64,000 nt of DNA from JAZKGA01 sp040386235 (GCA_040386235.1 JAZKGA010000001.1:620001-684000); one strand, 5' to 3'. Numbered from the stretch's first letter, positions 8,439 to 18,084 are shown. Made by a program: numbers and translations. The notes: generated from the letters alone by a model not told the origin.

Positions 8439-9431
8439 ATGAAGAAATTTCATCCCGCACCCAAAAATGCCCGCAAAACAGGTGGCTCGCCATCTCACAA
8501 GTCGGGTGGCAAGGGCGCCGCCGCGCCGCAAGGCAAAAAATACTTTTTCAAATCGCCTGAAGCCAAAGCGGCCAGCGCAAAGCCGGCCGGCGTGAAATCC
8601 GCCGCCAAGCTTGCCGCTGAAAAGTTTGAACAATCCGAGGGGCCAAAAGGCGCCCGCCGCCCGGCCCGTGAAAATCGCCCGCCTGGCCTGAAACTGTCGC
8701 TGTTCGGCCAGCATGCGGTGACCGCCGCTTGGCTGAACCCCAAACGGAATGTCCATGCCCTGTATGTCACACCGGCGCAACAGGATTTGGGCGGCATTCT
8801 GGCCAAAAAGGCACGGGAAAAAGGGCTGCAACGCCCCGACCCGATCCTGGTTGAGCCGTCGCGACTGGATCACAGTCTGCCGCCAGGTTCGACGCATCAA
8901 GGCATCGCCCTTAGCTCATCCCCCCTGTTTCACCCGACCCTGGAAAATGTTTTGGGCGAACTGGCCCCTGATGCGCCAGCCACGGTCATCATGCTGGATC
9001 AGGTCACTGACCCCCACAATATCGGTGCGATCCTGCGCAGCGCCGCGGCATTCGGTGGTCAGGCCATTGTCATGCAATCGCGCAACTCACCCGAGCCAAC
9101 GGCTGTCATGGGCAAAACCGCGTGCGGCGCGCTGGAAATGGTGCCGTTATGTTACGAAACGAACTTAAGCCGGTCTTTGGAATTACTGGCCGAGTACGGA
9201 TTTGTCGCGCTGGGCCTGGATGAACGCGGTGACAAACAGATCAGCGCTTTACCCGCCTTTCCCCGGACCGTCCTGGTCATGGGGGCCGAAGGTGATGGCC
9301 TGCGTCGCCTGGTCGCCGAACACTGCGCCCATTTGGTCCATTTACCGACAAACAAGGATATGCCCAGCTTGAACGTCTCTAACGCGGCGGCGGTGGCTTT
9401 GTATGCCTTACACGCGGCGAAAAAAGGTTAA
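8439..9431 (+). CDS. rlmB: 23S rRNA 2'-O-methyltransferase RlmB-like (SpoU/TrmH family)
   Basis: 330 residues with ATG after CAGGAAG. Residues 1-85 are a low-complexity basic extension rich in Lys, Ala and Pro. A SpoU substrate-binding domain follows (LFGQHAVTAAWLN, about 88-160), then the SPOUT methylase domain with LDQVTDPHNIGAILRSA, MGAEGDGLRRL and SLNVSNAAAVALY, which build the knotted SAM site. RlmB methylates G2251 of 23S rRNA; the family also includes tRNA Gm18 enzymes, so the exact target is inferred. polA starts 6 bases after the stop, suggesting co-transcription. The extension is longer than in the E. coli enzyme. Confidence 0.88.
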   Translation: MKKFHPAPKNARKTGGSPSHKSGGKGAAAPQGKKYFFKSPEAKAASAKPAGVKSAAKLAAEKFEQSEGPKGARRPARENRPPGLKLSLFGQHAVTAAWLNPKRNVHALYVTPAQQDLGGILAKKAREKGLQRPDPILVEPSRLDHSLPPGSTHQGIALSSSPLFHPTLENVLGELAPDAPATVIMLDQVTDPHNIGAILRSAAAFGGQAIVMQSRNSPEPTAVMGKTACGALEMVPLCYETNLSRSLELLAEYGFVALGLDERGDKQISALPAFPRTVLVMGAEGDGLRRLVAEHCAHLVHLPTNKDMPSLNVSNAAAVALYALHAAKKG

Positions 9432-9437
9432 GTCCAG

Positions 9438-12209
9438 GTGGACAATCATCTTTACTTGATTGATGCGTCCGGCTTTATTTTTCGCGCTTACCATGCTTTG
9501 CCATCTTTGACGCGGCCCGACGGGACGCCCGTTGGTGCGGTCCTGGGGTATGCCAGCATGGTTATCAAACTGTTGCGTGAACATGCGCCGTCGCATATGG
9601 CCGTGGTTTTCGATGTGTCCCGCAACACGTTTCGCAACGATATTTACCCCGCCTACAAAGCCAATCGGGATGAACCGCCCGAAGACCTTATTCCGCAATT
9701 TGCCCTGGTGCGTCAGATGACCACCGCCTTTAACCTGCCGCAGGTTGAGTTGGAGGGGTATGAGGCAGATGACGTTATCGCCACTTTGGCGCGTCAGGCG
9801 GCGCAGGCTGGCATGGATGTCACGATCGTGTCGTCGGATAAAGACCTGATGCAGCTGATCGGCCCCAAAATCCGCATGTATGACCCGATCAAGAACCTGC
9901 CATTGCAGGAAGAGGCAGTTTTTGCCAAATTCGGTGTGACTCCGGACAAGGTCGTGGACATACAGGCCCTGGCAGGTGATGCGACCGACAATGTTCCGGG
10001 CGTTCCGGGCATTGGTGTTAAAACCGCCGCCGAACTGATCAATACGTTTGGATCGTTGGAAAACCTGCTGGCGCATGCTGCCACCATCACACAGCCCAAG
10101 CGTCGAGAATCATTGCTGACCCACGCCGAAGCCGCGCGCATTTCTTTAAAGCTGGTAACACTGTGCGACACCGTTCCGCTGACATGCGCATTGGATGATT
10201 TCCGTCCTGCGGCGTTCGATATTGCCAAGGCCGCTAGTTTTTTAAGTGAACAAGGGTTCAAATCGATCTTGTCGCGCCTGCCTGCCCCCGACGGCATGAA
10301 TCCGCCACCATTGCCCAGCACCGTGACAACGCCCGCTGCACCCATGGCGGCTGCGTCTTCGATTGAGGGCCTCTCTGTGCCCTTACTTATCACGACGTAT
10401 CGTACCGTCACGACGGCTGATGCACTAACCGCGTGGTTACATCAGGCCACGCGCGATTATATATTGGCTGTGGATACAGAAACCACGGATTTGACGCCGG
10501 CGCGCGCCCGTCTGGTCGGTATTTGCCTGGCCGGCAGTGCCTCAGACGCGATTTACATTCCGATCAGCCACATCGCCTCTAACCCCCTGACTGACCCACC
10601 GCCCGAGAATATGGCGATTGCAGATGTCGTGCGTATTCTTGCGCCCGTTATGGCCGACCCCAGTATCCTGAAAATCGGTCACAACATGAAATATGACTGG
10701 CAGATGCTGGCCAATGCCGGGATGACGCCCGTATCGGTCACCGATACGATGATGATGTCTTATGCTCTGTACGGAACCGCGCATGGCCATGGGATGGACG
10801 AGCTGGCGTTACGCTTCCTGAATCACACCGCGGTGTCGTATGACAGTGTGACCGGTACGGGCGTAAAACGTATTACGTTCGATCAGGTGCCAGTAGATGT
10901 CGCCACACACTACGCAGCCGAAGACGCGGCGTCGACCCTGGCCTTTTATCACTATCTGCGTCCGCGCCTGCAATCCGCCGCCACCAACGCGGTATATGAG
11001 GATATCGACCGCCCCCTTATTCCAGTCATCGCACGGATGGAACAGGCGGGCATCAGGGTCGATCCCCAAATTTTGCAAAACCTGGGAACCAAGTTTAATC
11101 ATCGGCTGCAGGAAATTTCGGCCCGTATTTTTACCAGCGTAGGCCATCCGTTCAACCTTGGATCGCCCAAGCAAATGGGCGCGGTCCTGTTCGGTGAACT
11201 GGGTTTGCCGGGCGGCAAGAAAACCAAGACCGGGGAATGGTCAACGGCTGCAGATGTTCTGGAATTACTGGCGGAACAGGGTCACGACGTGGTAACCGAA
11301 ATCCTGGAATGGCGGCAGTTAAGCAAGCTGATATCGACCTACAGTGACGCGTTGCCAAAAGCGATTGTGCCACAGACAGGCCGTGTGCATACCAGTTACG
11401 CGCTGGCTTATACTACAACGGGCCGCCTGGCGTCATCGGAACCTAATCTGCAAAATATCCCGATCCGTACGGATGAAGGGAAAAGCATTCGCACGGCTTT
11501 TATCGCCGCGCCGGGACACAAATTGATATCTGCCGATTATTCCCAGATCGAATTGCGCCTGATCGCGGCGATGGCGGGGATTGAGCGTTTGAAACAGGCG
11601 TTTCGTGACGGGATCGACATTCATACAGCAACCGCCGCAGAGATTCTGGGCGTGCCGCTGGACCAAGTGTCGCCACAGTTACGGCGTGAAGCCAAGGCGA
11701 TTAATTTCGGCATTATCTATGGGATCAGCGGGTTTGGGCTGGCCAAGCAGATTGGTCGGTCGGTCGGTGAATCCGCCGCGTTTATCAAAACGTATTTCGC
11801 CCGTTTCCCCGAATTGCACGCGTTTATGGAGACAACCAAGGCCTTCGCCCGGGAACATGGATATGTACAAACCTTGATGGGCCGGTGCTGCACCATTCAG
11901 GGTATGCGCGATACGAACCCCGCCCGGCGCGCCTCTGCGGAACGTCAGGCCATTAATGCGCCGGTTCAGGGCACGGCGGCGGATATTATCCGCCTGGCGA
12001 TGGCCGCGGTCGATCAGGCCCTGTTGGCAGAAAATCTGCAGGCCAAGCTGTTGTTGCAGGTCCATGATGAATTGGTGCTGGAAGCCCCGGATCATGAGGT
12101 AGAACGGGTTATCGCCCTGCTGCATCAGGTGATGCCAAGCGTCATTTCTCTTGATGTCCCCATGCTGATAGAAGCCAAAGCGGCCGATAACTGGGCTGCT
12201 GCGCATTGA
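9438..12209 (+). CDS. polA: DNA polymerase I
   Basis: 923 residues, GTG start 6 bases after rlmB. It carries all three domains. The N-terminal 5'-3' exonuclease begins YLIDASGFIFRAYHALP and contains GVKTA. The 3'-5' proofreading domain keeps its acidic residues (VDTETTD, NMKYD, YAAED). The family A polymerase domain has ADYSQIELR (motif A), RREAKAINFGIIYG (motif B, O helix) and QVHDELVLE (motif C). The enzyme fills gaps in repair and removes RNA primers. Both nuclease sites look intact, so full proofreading and flap removal are expected. Confidence 0.97.
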   Translation: MDNHLYLIDASGFIFRAYHALPSLTRPDGTPVGAVLGYASMVIKLLREHAPSHMAVVFDVSRNTFRNDIYPAYKANRDEPPEDLIPQFALVRQMTTAFNLPQVELEGYEADDVIATLARQAAQAGMDVTIVSSDKDLMQLIGPKIRMYDPIKNLPLQEEAVFAKFGVTPDKVVDIQALAGDATDNVPGVPGIGVKTAAELINTFGSLENLLAHAATITQPKRRESLLTHAEAARISLKLVTLCDTVPLTCALDDFRPAAFDIAKAASFLSEQGFKSILSRLPAPDGMNPPPLPSTVTTPAAPMAAASSIEGLSVPLLITTYRTVTTADALTAWLHQATRDYILAVDTETTDLTPARARLVGICLAGSASDAIYIPISHIASNPLTDPPPENMAIADVVRILAPVMADPSILKIGHNMKYDWQMLANAGMTPVSVTDTMMMSYALYGTAHGHGMDELALRFLNHTAVSYDSVTGTGVKRITFDQVPVDVATHYAAEDAASTLAFYHYLRPRLQSAATNAVYEDIDRPLIPVIARMEQAGIRVDPQILQNLGTKFNHRLQEISARIFTSVGHPFNLGSPKQMGAVLFGELGLPGGKKTKTGEWSTAADVLELLAEQGHDVVTEILEWRQLSKLISTYSDALPKAIVPQTGRVHTSYALAYTTTGRLASSEPNLQNIPIRTDEGKSIRTAFIAAPGHKLISADYSQIELRLIAAMAGIERLKQAFRDGIDIHTATAAEILGVPLDQVSPQLRREAKAINFGIIYGISGFGLAKQIGRSVGESAAFIKTYFARFPELHAFMETTKAFAREHGYVQTLMGRCCTIQGMRDTNPARRASAERQAINAPVQGTAADIIRLAMAAVDQALLAENLQAKLLLQVHDELVLEAPDHEVERVIALLHQVMPSVISLDVPMLIEAKAADNWAAAH

Positions 12210-12298
12210 ATTTTGCGGGTGCGGGGCCAAGCGTTGCAGAAACCTCATGCCTGGGTTGCCCGCAGATTCCTTGACAAAATGAGGCTGAATAGCGATGT

Positions 12299-12592
12299 AT
12301 GCACATGGATTATGGTGCATTGCAAAAAATTGGGATTATGACGCTGGCGTTTTCACTGGTGGGTTGCGTTCCGTCGCAAGACCGCAGTAACCAGGCGATT
12401 AAACGCTGCCTCGTCTCTCGCCTGGGGGGTGTTCAGACTCCGTTTTATATTAATGTGGTGGGATCGGGCCAGCCGGAAATCTTTGACGAACGCGGATTTT
12501 CACGCCGGAAGAATCAGTTTCCAACCCACAAGGATGTCCAAAAAGCAGTACAGGCCTGTGTGCCGCGCCGGAAACACCTGACGCTGGGATAA
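12299..12592 (+). CDS. Small putative lipoprotein
   Basis: 97 residues, unrecognised. The N-terminus has a hydrophobic stretch ending in a lipobox (LVGC, Cys23), so lipid anchoring is likely; starting at the inner Met (12305 or 12338) would leave the lipobox in place. Two more Cys lie in the mature part, and the body is basic. It lies between polA and the convergent trhO, only 6 bases from the latter, with no terminator visible. No known family is recognised. Confidence 0.55.
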   Translation: MHMDYGALQKIGIMTLAFSLVGCVPSQDRSNQAIKRCLVSRLGGVQTPFYINVVGSGQPEIFDERGFSRRKNQFPTHKDVQKAVQACVPRRKHLTLG

Positions 12593-12598
12593 CAGGGA

Positions 12599-13384
12599 TT
12601 ACCACATCCCGCCGTCGCGTTGCGGTTTTTTCAGATCGGGCAGATCCGCGGGTTCCAGCCCATGACCGACGGCAATGCGGCGATCAAAGACGAAACAATC
12701 GCCCTGCCACAGGCTTTGGTCTTGCGGAACCGTTTCCAGATACCGCAGAATACCACCCTGCAGGTGATACACTTTCTCAAACCCTTCAGCCAGCATGAAG
12801 GCCGACGCCTTTTCACAGCGGATTCCGCCGGTGCAAAACATGGCCACAGGTTTTGTTTTGGCACTTTCCGGTAAATCGCGAACATAGCTGACCAGATCGG
12901 TAAACGTATCAAGGCGCGGATCAACAGCATTCTTGAAGGTGCCGAAATCCGTTTCATACGTGTTGCGAGTATCAAGGACCAGAACGTCCGGATCACTGAT
13001 CACCGCGTTCCAGTTTTCAGGCGTGACATAGTCGCCGCAAATCTTATTCGGATTGGCTTTGGGTTCACGCAGGGTGATGATTTCTTTTTTCAGGCGGAAT
13101 TTGCCGCGACGGAACGGCTTTTCATTGCCCCATGACCATTTCAAATTGCATGTTTTTAACGCGTAATGGTCCTGCAGGAACTGCGCAAACGCGTCCAGCG
13201 CCTCTTTATCCTGGTGGGCCAGTGTCCCATTCAATCCTTCGGGCGCGATTAACAGCGTCCCCACCATGCTGCTTGCGGATGGGTGTGCCAGCAACTGGGC
13301 CTTCGCCGCTGCGATATCTGCAATCGGCGTAAAGGTGTACAGGGCCATGACGTGCCAGATAGAAGAGGGGTCTGAATTCTGCAT
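12599..13384 (-). CDS. trhO: tRNA uridine(34) hydroxylase TrhO (YceA rhodanese)
   Basis: 261 residues from the first ATG. An N-terminal ferredoxin-like region (ALYTFTPIAD to about residue 105, with PEGLNGT) is followed by a rhodanese domain whose active loop is CTGGIRCEK (Cys184). TrhO makes 5-hydroxyuridine at tRNA position 34 using O2. Family alignments begin near ALYTF, so the ATG at 13348 is an alternative start giving 249 residues; neither ATG has a strong ribosome site. It follows the TetR gene by 8 bases on the same strand. Confidence 0.9.
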   Translation of the reverse strand: MQNSDPSSIWHVMALYTFTPIADIAAAKAQLLAHPSASSMVGTLLIAPEGLNGTLAHQDKEALDAFAQFLQDHYALKTCNLKWSWGNEKPFRRGKFRLKKEIITLREPKANPNKICGDYVTPENWNAVISDPDVLVLDTRNTYETDFGTFKNAVDPRLDTFTDLVSYVRDLPESAKTKPVAMFCTGGIRCEKASAFMLAEGFEKVYHLQGGILRYLETVPQDQSLWQGDCFVFDRRIAVGHGLEPADLPDLKKPQRDGGMW

Positions 13385-13392
13385 GTTGAAAG

Positions 13393-14016
13393 CTATCTCG
13401 CGCTTAAAAGATGGACGGCCTGTTGCGGCAATTCGGAAACAAAGTCAGCATCCAGCGTGTCTGCACCCGATTGCAAGCGATAGACGACCGCACCGACAAT
13501 CATATCGACGGCCATGCCGGTATCGATGGATTGGCGGAATTCACCGGATTTTTTGCCGGCTTCGATTAAACTGGCCAGCTTTTGTTCGTGTTGCAGCATA
13601 AAGCGTTCGTAAAACAGGGTCAGTGCATCTGCATCGGCCTGGGCTTCGGCCAGTGTTTCAATCAGGATTTTGCCGTTGCGGCCTTTGACCAGGCGCAGGA
13701 AACGGTCCATAAACTGCTGAACCGCCTCGGCGTGGGTGTCAAATCGTGGCGATGTCGCCATGTCGCCGATCTGGGTGTTCAGCATGTCCAGAATAATGGC
13801 AACCTTACTGGGCCACCAGCGATAGATCGTCGTTTTGCCGACCTTGGCCTTACGGGCGATTCCTTCGATGGAAACATCACGGACGGGATTGGTTAAAAGC
13901 AGCTTGTGAACGCTGTCCAACACGGCCTTTGTCGCCTTGTCAGACCGTGGGCGGCCCCGACGGCTGGCGGATTCTGTGGCATCGACCAATTCAATGTAAT
14001 CTAACAAACTGCTCAT
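13393..14016 (-). CDS. TetR/AcrR family transcriptional regulator
   Basis: About 207 residues from the ATG at 14016 (MSSLLDY), chosen because the frame upstream has no other good start. The N-terminal helix-turn-helix is clear: VLDSVHKLLL, then VSIEGIARKAKVGKTTIYRWWPSK (about residues 45-75). The C-terminal ligand domain is all-helical and specific to its subgroup, so the inducer is unknown. It is preceded by a basic RRGRPRSDKAT stretch typical of this family. It sits between the LpoA-like gene and trhO on the same strand; the RND pump genes are 29 kb away, so regulation of that pump is not implied. Confidence 0.9.
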   Translation of the reverse strand: MSSLLDYIELVDATESASRRGRPRSDKATKAVLDSVHKLLLTNPVRDVSIEGIARKAKVGKTTIYRWWPSKVAIILDMLNTQIGDMATSPRFDTHAEAVQQFMDRFLRLVKGRNGKILIETLAEAQADADALTLFYERFMLQHEQKLASLIEAGKKSGEFRQSIDTGMAVDMIVGAVVYRLQSGADTLDADFVSELPQQAVHLLSAR

Positions 14017-14091
14017 GCTGTATTTCTCACTTTCGCTACGCAGCGTTTTAGAGGTCGCGCGACGATCATGCAAGCAAAAATTGCGATCCTG

Positions 14092-15228
14092 TTAAAGGCC
14101 AAACCGTGTCGGGGCAGGGGCAATGGCCGTAAGCCCGTTGTCATTGACGCGTAAGACAGCCAGGCCACGCTCTGGTAACCCATTAGGGTTCAGGCGGAAC
14201 AGCCCGTCCAGGCCGTTAAAGCCCGCCCGTGCCTGAATGGTCGCGGCACTGATGCCGTTGCCTTGCATCGCCAGGACGCTGGCCAGGGCGATTGCGTCAT
14301 AGGCCTGCGTTGCCAGGCGTGGCGGGGCATTGCCGTAAAGATCGCGATAGGTGTTTTCAAACCGACGACGCAAAGCGGGGTCGGGCGCACTGAACTCCGC
14401 CCCTTGCAAATAACGTGTCTGAGCCAGGGCGGGATCATCCCATAATCCAACACCGTACAGGGCGGGCCGCCGTGGTGTTAAGCGACTGGCCACGGTGTCG
14501 GCCAGACGCGGAGGTAAGGCGAGCAAGACAGCATCCGTCTGCGGTGGTAAAGGCAGCGGCGCGGTGGTGGCTGAGGCGGGCGTGACGCGCAAAATGACGG
14601 GCGCGTTTTGACCCAGCTGCGGCAAGGTGGCTTTCCCGGTTTGGGTAACGATATCGCCATAGGCATCAGCGGTGGTGATAATGGCGATAGTGTTGCGGCC
14701 TTGGGACTTGGCGTGTGCCAGGATGCGTTCAACCTGTTGACCGGGCAGGACACTTAACAGATAGGTGTTGGCCCCCGCCACGCTTGTATCAGTTGAAAAG
14801 GCGAGAATGGGTGTGGCCTTCGCCATTGTTTTCACCGCGCGGACGGACTCGGCATAAACAGGGCCGACCAAAATATGTGCGCCGTCTTTCAACGCGTCTT
14901 TTGCGGCCATCTGTGCCTGTGCTGGTGTCGTGCCGCTGTCCTTGACCACCAGGCGAACATTCTCAGCTTGTAAATCCTCTAACGCCATTTGCATGGCATT
15001 CAGCATCGGTTGGCCGATGCGGGGGTCTGACAGGGGCAGCAAGGCGCCAACGGTCAGGACTTTGCCCTGCGGGACAGGGGGGCTTTGTTGCGTGCCGGCT
15101 GGTGGGTTGGGGGCTTGTGGCGTTGTAAAGCCGCCATTCTGGCCGTATCCGCCGCCGGGCAAAACGGTCTGGGTACAGGCGTTGAGCAGACAGGCCATTG
15201 CCATCAGTAAAAAAGCCTTGTGTTTCAT
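14092..15228 (-). CDS. LpoA-like periplasmic-binding-fold lipoprotein
   Basis: 378 residues from the ATG at 15228, which follows AAGGTGG. The signal peptide ends in a lipobox (LLNAC, Cys18), then comes a Gly/Pro/Gln-rich linker and a type I periplasmic-binding fold (VGALLPLSDPRIGQPMLNAM, ILVGPVYAESV, LATQAYDAIALA). This matches the C-terminal domain of penicillin-binding protein activator LpoA; the TPR half of enterobacterial LpoA is absent. Its divergence from rsmI-yraN-BON reproduces the E. coli lpoA neighbourhood. A role in peptidoglycan synthase activation is inferred from synteny; an amino-acid ABC receptor is the alternative. Confidence 0.8.
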   Translation of the reverse strand: MKHKAFLLMAMACLLNACTQTVLPGGGYGQNGGFTTPQAPNPPAGTQQSPPVPQGKVLTVGALLPLSDPRIGQPMLNAMQMALEDLQAENVRLVVKDSGTTPAQAQMAAKDALKDGAHILVGPVYAESVRAVKTMAKATPILAFSTDTSVAGANTYLLSVLPGQQVERILAHAKSQGRNTIAIITTADAYGDIVTQTGKATLPQLGQNAPVILRVTPASATTAPLPLPPQTDAVLLALPPRLADTVASRLTPRRPALYGVGLWDDPALAQTRYLQGAEFSAPDPALRRRFENTYRDLYGNAPPRLATQAYDAIALASVLAMQGNGISAATIQARAGFNGLDGLFRLNPNGLPERGLAVLRVNDNGLTAIAPAPTRFGL

Positions 15229-15292
15229 GCCGTGCCACCTTCTAATCAATGCGGAAAATAATGCCAAGAATGATGATAGTGCAGCGATCCCC

Positions 15293-16165
15293 ATGACGCA
15301 ATCTTGTAAACCAGATCCTTTGTCTCTTTACCCTGCGGGGCTGTATCTGATCGCCACCCCAATCGGCAATCTGGGCGACATCACCGCGCGGGCGATTGAA
15401 ACGCTGAAACATCTGGATACGTTATATTGCGAAGATACGCGCGTGACGGGCGGACTGTTACAGCATCTGGGCGTCAGCTGTCGCATGATACCTTACGACG
15501 ATCATCATGCAGCCATGCGTGAGGCGGAGATATTGCAGGGTCTGGCCGCAGGACAACGCATCGGGTTATGCAGCGATGCCGGCATGCCGTTGATTTCCGA
15601 TCCTGGCTATAAGCTGGTGCGCGCGGTGACAGAAGCCGGATATGCCGTGACCAGTCTGCCGGGTGCCAACGCCGTTTTAACGGCATTGCAATTATCCGCG
15701 CTGCCGACGGACCGGTTTATGTTTCAAGGATTCCTGCCCGCCAAAGCGACCGCGCGGCGTGAGATTATTGCCCAGCTGGCCGCGTTGCCGATGACCCTCG
15801 TCTTTTATGAAACGGCCCCGCGCTTGGCCGACTCTATGTCTGACATGCTGGCGGGATTTGGCGATCGTCCGGCGGCGGTGGCCCGTGAATTAACCAAAAA
15901 GTTTGAACAGACCCGTCGCGGCACCTTGTCGCAATTGCTGGACAGTATCAATGACACGCCGCCACGTGGTGAAATCGTGGTGGTGGTGGCGGGCGCCCCT
16001 GACACGCAAATGGTTGCAACACCGGCGGCCCTGAATGACCTGCTTGCCGCCTTATTACCCCATTACCCAACGCGTCAGGTCGCGGATATTGCCGCGGCTG
16101 CGACCGGCCTGCCACGCCGTGATGTTTATAACGCCTGTTTGAAATATCGGGATCAGGCCGAGTGA
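15293..16165 (+). CDS. rsmI: 16S rRNA 2'-O-ribose C1402 methyltransferase
   Basis: 290 residues. It has the tetrapyrrole-methylase fold typical of RsmI: GLYLIATPIGNLGDITARA at the N-terminus, the EDTR motif, GLCSDAGMPLISDPG for SAM binding, and PGANAVLTAL. It methylates the ribose of C1402 in 16S rRNA. The ATG at 15293 is chosen because the conserved region begins 20 residues later; the frame is open further upstream, but that part is antisense to the lpoA-like gene. yraN starts inside its stop (GTGA), so the two are translationally coupled. Confidence 0.95.
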   Translation: MTQSCKPDPLSLYPAGLYLIATPIGNLGDITARAIETLKHLDTLYCEDTRVTGGLLQHLGVSCRMIPYDDHHAAMREAEILQGLAAGQRIGLCSDAGMPLISDPGYKLVRAVTEAGYAVTSLPGANAVLTALQLSALPTDRFMFQGFLPAKATARREIIAQLAALPMTLVFYETAPRLADSMSDMLAGFGDRPAAVARELTKKFEQTRRGTLSQLLDSINDTPPRGEIVVVVAGAPDTQMVATPAALNDLLAALLPHYPTRQVADIAAAATGLPRRDVYNACLKYRDQAE

Positions 16166-16500
16166 CCGGCTATAAATCAGGCTTGCTGGCGGAATTTTGG
16201 GCCTTGTTCTACCTGTTACGGCGCGGCTATTGGCCCTGTGCCTGGCGTTATAAAACACGTGTGGGTGAGATTGACCTGATTGTCCGGCGGGGACGGATGC
16301 TGGTGTTTATTGAAGTCAAATACCGTGGGGCTGATGCGGATGCGCTGTATGCCTTGCAACCGCGTCAAAGTCGCAGGTTACAGCGCGCCGCGATGTATTT
16401 CTTGTCGCGTCATGCGTGGGCTCAGAAAATGGCGCTGCGCTTCGACCTGGTGGCAGTCAGTCGGCGCGGCCATGTACAGCATCTGGACAATGTTGTTTAA
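16162..16500 (+). CDS. yraN: YraN family (UPF0102) nuclease-like protein
   Basis: 112 residues with a GTG start overlapping the rsmI stop by 4 bases. It has the restriction-endonuclease-like core GEIDLIVRRGRMLVFIEVKYR, i.e. the E...D...ExK pattern of the family at about residues 35-55. YraN proteins are conserved next to rsmI in many proteobacteria; a Holliday-junction-resolvase-like activity has been proposed but is not settled. Gene order supports the identity. Confidence 0.92.
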   Translation: MTGYKSGLLAEFWALFYLLRRGYWPCAWRYKTRVGEIDLIVRRGRMLVFIEVKYRGADADALYALQPRQSRRLQRAAMYFLSRHAWAQKMALRFDLVAVSRRGHVQHLDNVV

Positions 16501-16518
16501 GTCGCGGCATAATCGGGC

Positions 16519-17226
16519 ATGATTCGATTTATCCTGCTGGCCGTCGCGGCTTCCTCCCTTTTCCTGACTACCGGCTGTGGTGGCATTTTGCTTGGCGCTG
16601 GTGCAACCGCTGGCACTGCTGCGGCCCAGGAAGGCGGCATATCCCGCGCGCTCAGCGATACGGAAATCCAGGCCTTGATCAATGACAAATGGTTAAAGCA
16701 TAATGTTGATATGTTCCGTAAACTGGACCTGACGGTCAATCAGGGCCGGGTCCTGATCACCGGTGTGGTCCAGAAACAAGAACACCGGGTCGATGCCGTT
16801 CGTCTGGCGTGGCAGGTTAAGAACGTCAAACAGGTTATCAATGAAATCAAGGTCGCCAATTCCGAAGGTATCCAGGGATTCGTGCGTGACAACTGGATTT
16901 CATCCCAACTGCGCACCAAGCTGATTTGGGATAAGCAGGTACAGTCGATCAACTACAGCATTGATACGGTTCAGGCGACCATCTATCTGATGGGTGTTGC
17001 TCAGAACCAGCGCGAACTGGACCGCGTCGTTGAAATTGCCCGGACGATCAAGGGTGTGCGCGGCGTTGTTTCTTACGTGAAACTGGTGGGTGAAAAAGTT
17101 GAAGGCGCAGGTGCTGTCGCGACGGACACCGATACGCCGACCCAGCTGTACCGTAATCCAACGACATCGACCAGCACATCACCTGTTGCGCCGGTTGAGT
17201 CGGTTGAGCGGGAGCCCGCAAATTAA
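16519..17226 (+). CDS. BON-domain outer-membrane lipoprotein (DolP/YraP-like)
   Basis: 235 residues. A signal peptide with lipobox TTGC (Cys20) is followed by a Gly/Ala-rich stretch and two BON domains (about residues 45-110 and 118-190; VLITGVVQKQEHRVDAVRLAW and VRGVVSYVKLVG end the units). The C-terminal 40 residues are Thr/Pro/Ser-rich. DolP binds anionic phospholipids and supports outer-membrane integrity; the same location after yraN in E. coli strengthens the orthology. The start at 16519 is 18 bases after yraN, so the genes are probably one operon. Confidence 0.87.
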   Translation: MIRFILLAVAASSLFLTTGCGGILLGAGATAGTAAAQEGGISRALSDTEIQALINDKWLKHNVDMFRKLDLTVNQGRVLITGVVQKQEHRVDAVRLAWQVKNVKQVINEIKVANSEGIQGFVRDNWISSQLRTKLIWDKQVQSINYSIDTVQATIYLMGVAQNQRELDRVVEIARTIKGVRGVVSYVKLVGEKVEGAGAVATDTDTPTQLYRNPTTSTSTSPVAPVESVEREPAN

Positions 17227-17233
17227 CAATACA

Positions 17234-18043
17234 ATGCCCGATTTGGCGACAATCGGGATGATGGCCGATACTGCGATTCCCCTTGGGACATCTGCCTTGC
17301 TGCTATCCGCCCATCGCTATCCGGATACAGATATAACGCCTTATCGCCAGCATTTGCAGGATATGATCGACGCTGCACGCCCTGGGGCTGACGCTTACGT
17401 GACCGCGGCGGCGCGTTTGGACCATTTGCGCGCCATCATTCACACCCAATTTGGATATGACGGCGATACGGCGGATTACGATCATCTAGATAATGCCAGT
17501 CTGGTGCGCGTTATCGACCGGAAATGCGGCCTGCCGGTGGCGTTGATGCTTTTATACATGCATGTGGGGGAAGGGTTGGGATGGTCTGTTGAGGCCCTGA
17601 ATTTCCCTGGCCATGTGTTTGGCCGTTTGGGCAGCAATGGGGAATACGTGTTGTTTGACCCGTTTACCCAGGCCGAGATCGTCCAAACCCATCATTTGCG
17701 TGCTGCCGTCAAACGCGCGCTGGGCGAGGGTGCAGAGCTGTCCGCATCCTATACCCAACCCATGACCCGCCGCGATGTCTTGGTCCGGCTGCAAAATAAT
17801 CTGAAAATACGTTTGCTGGAAAAGGGTGAGGAAGCCCAGGCCCTGCAGGTGGTTTTGGCCACCCATCTGATCGCGCCCGATGACACACGCCTGATGTTCG
17901 ATATGGGGGTTCTTTATGCCCGTACGGGCCAGCGACAGCAGGCGGTCAGCGTGCTGACACAGTACCTGAATTACATCACGGCCCCGCACGAGCGTCAGGA
18001 AGTATTGAGTCTTTTACGGGCGTTACAGGCGACAATTAACTGA
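17234..18043 (+). CDS. SirB1 family transglutaminase-like/TPR protein
   Basis: 269 residues from the ATG at 17234, 7 bases after the BON gene; the frame is open upstream but overlaps that gene. It has a SirB1 N-terminal domain (LVRVIDRKCGLPVALMLLYMHV, then GWSVEALNFPGHVFGR with the His of the transglutaminase-like fold) followed by TPR-like helices (about residues 185-265, LMFDMGVLYARTGQRQQAVSVL). The family is widespread but biochemically uncharacterised; the usual catalytic Cys is not evident. It is the last gene of the rsmI unit. Confidence 0.88.
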   Translation: MPDLATIGMMADTAIPLGTSALLLSAHRYPDTDITPYRQHLQDMIDAARPGADAYVTAAARLDHLRAIIHTQFGYDGDTADYDHLDNASLVRVIDRKCGLPVALMLLYMHVGEGLGWSVEALNFPGHVFGRLGSNGEYVLFDPFTQAEIVQTHHLRAAVKRALGEGAELSASYTQPMTRRDVLVRLQNNLKIRLLEKGEEAQALQVVLATHLIAPDDTRLMFDMGVLYARTGQRQQAVSVLTQYLNYITAPHERQEVLSLLRALQATIN

Positions 18044-18084
18044 CACAATTTACGCAGGGGTGAAAACAAATTTCACAAAAAGGC

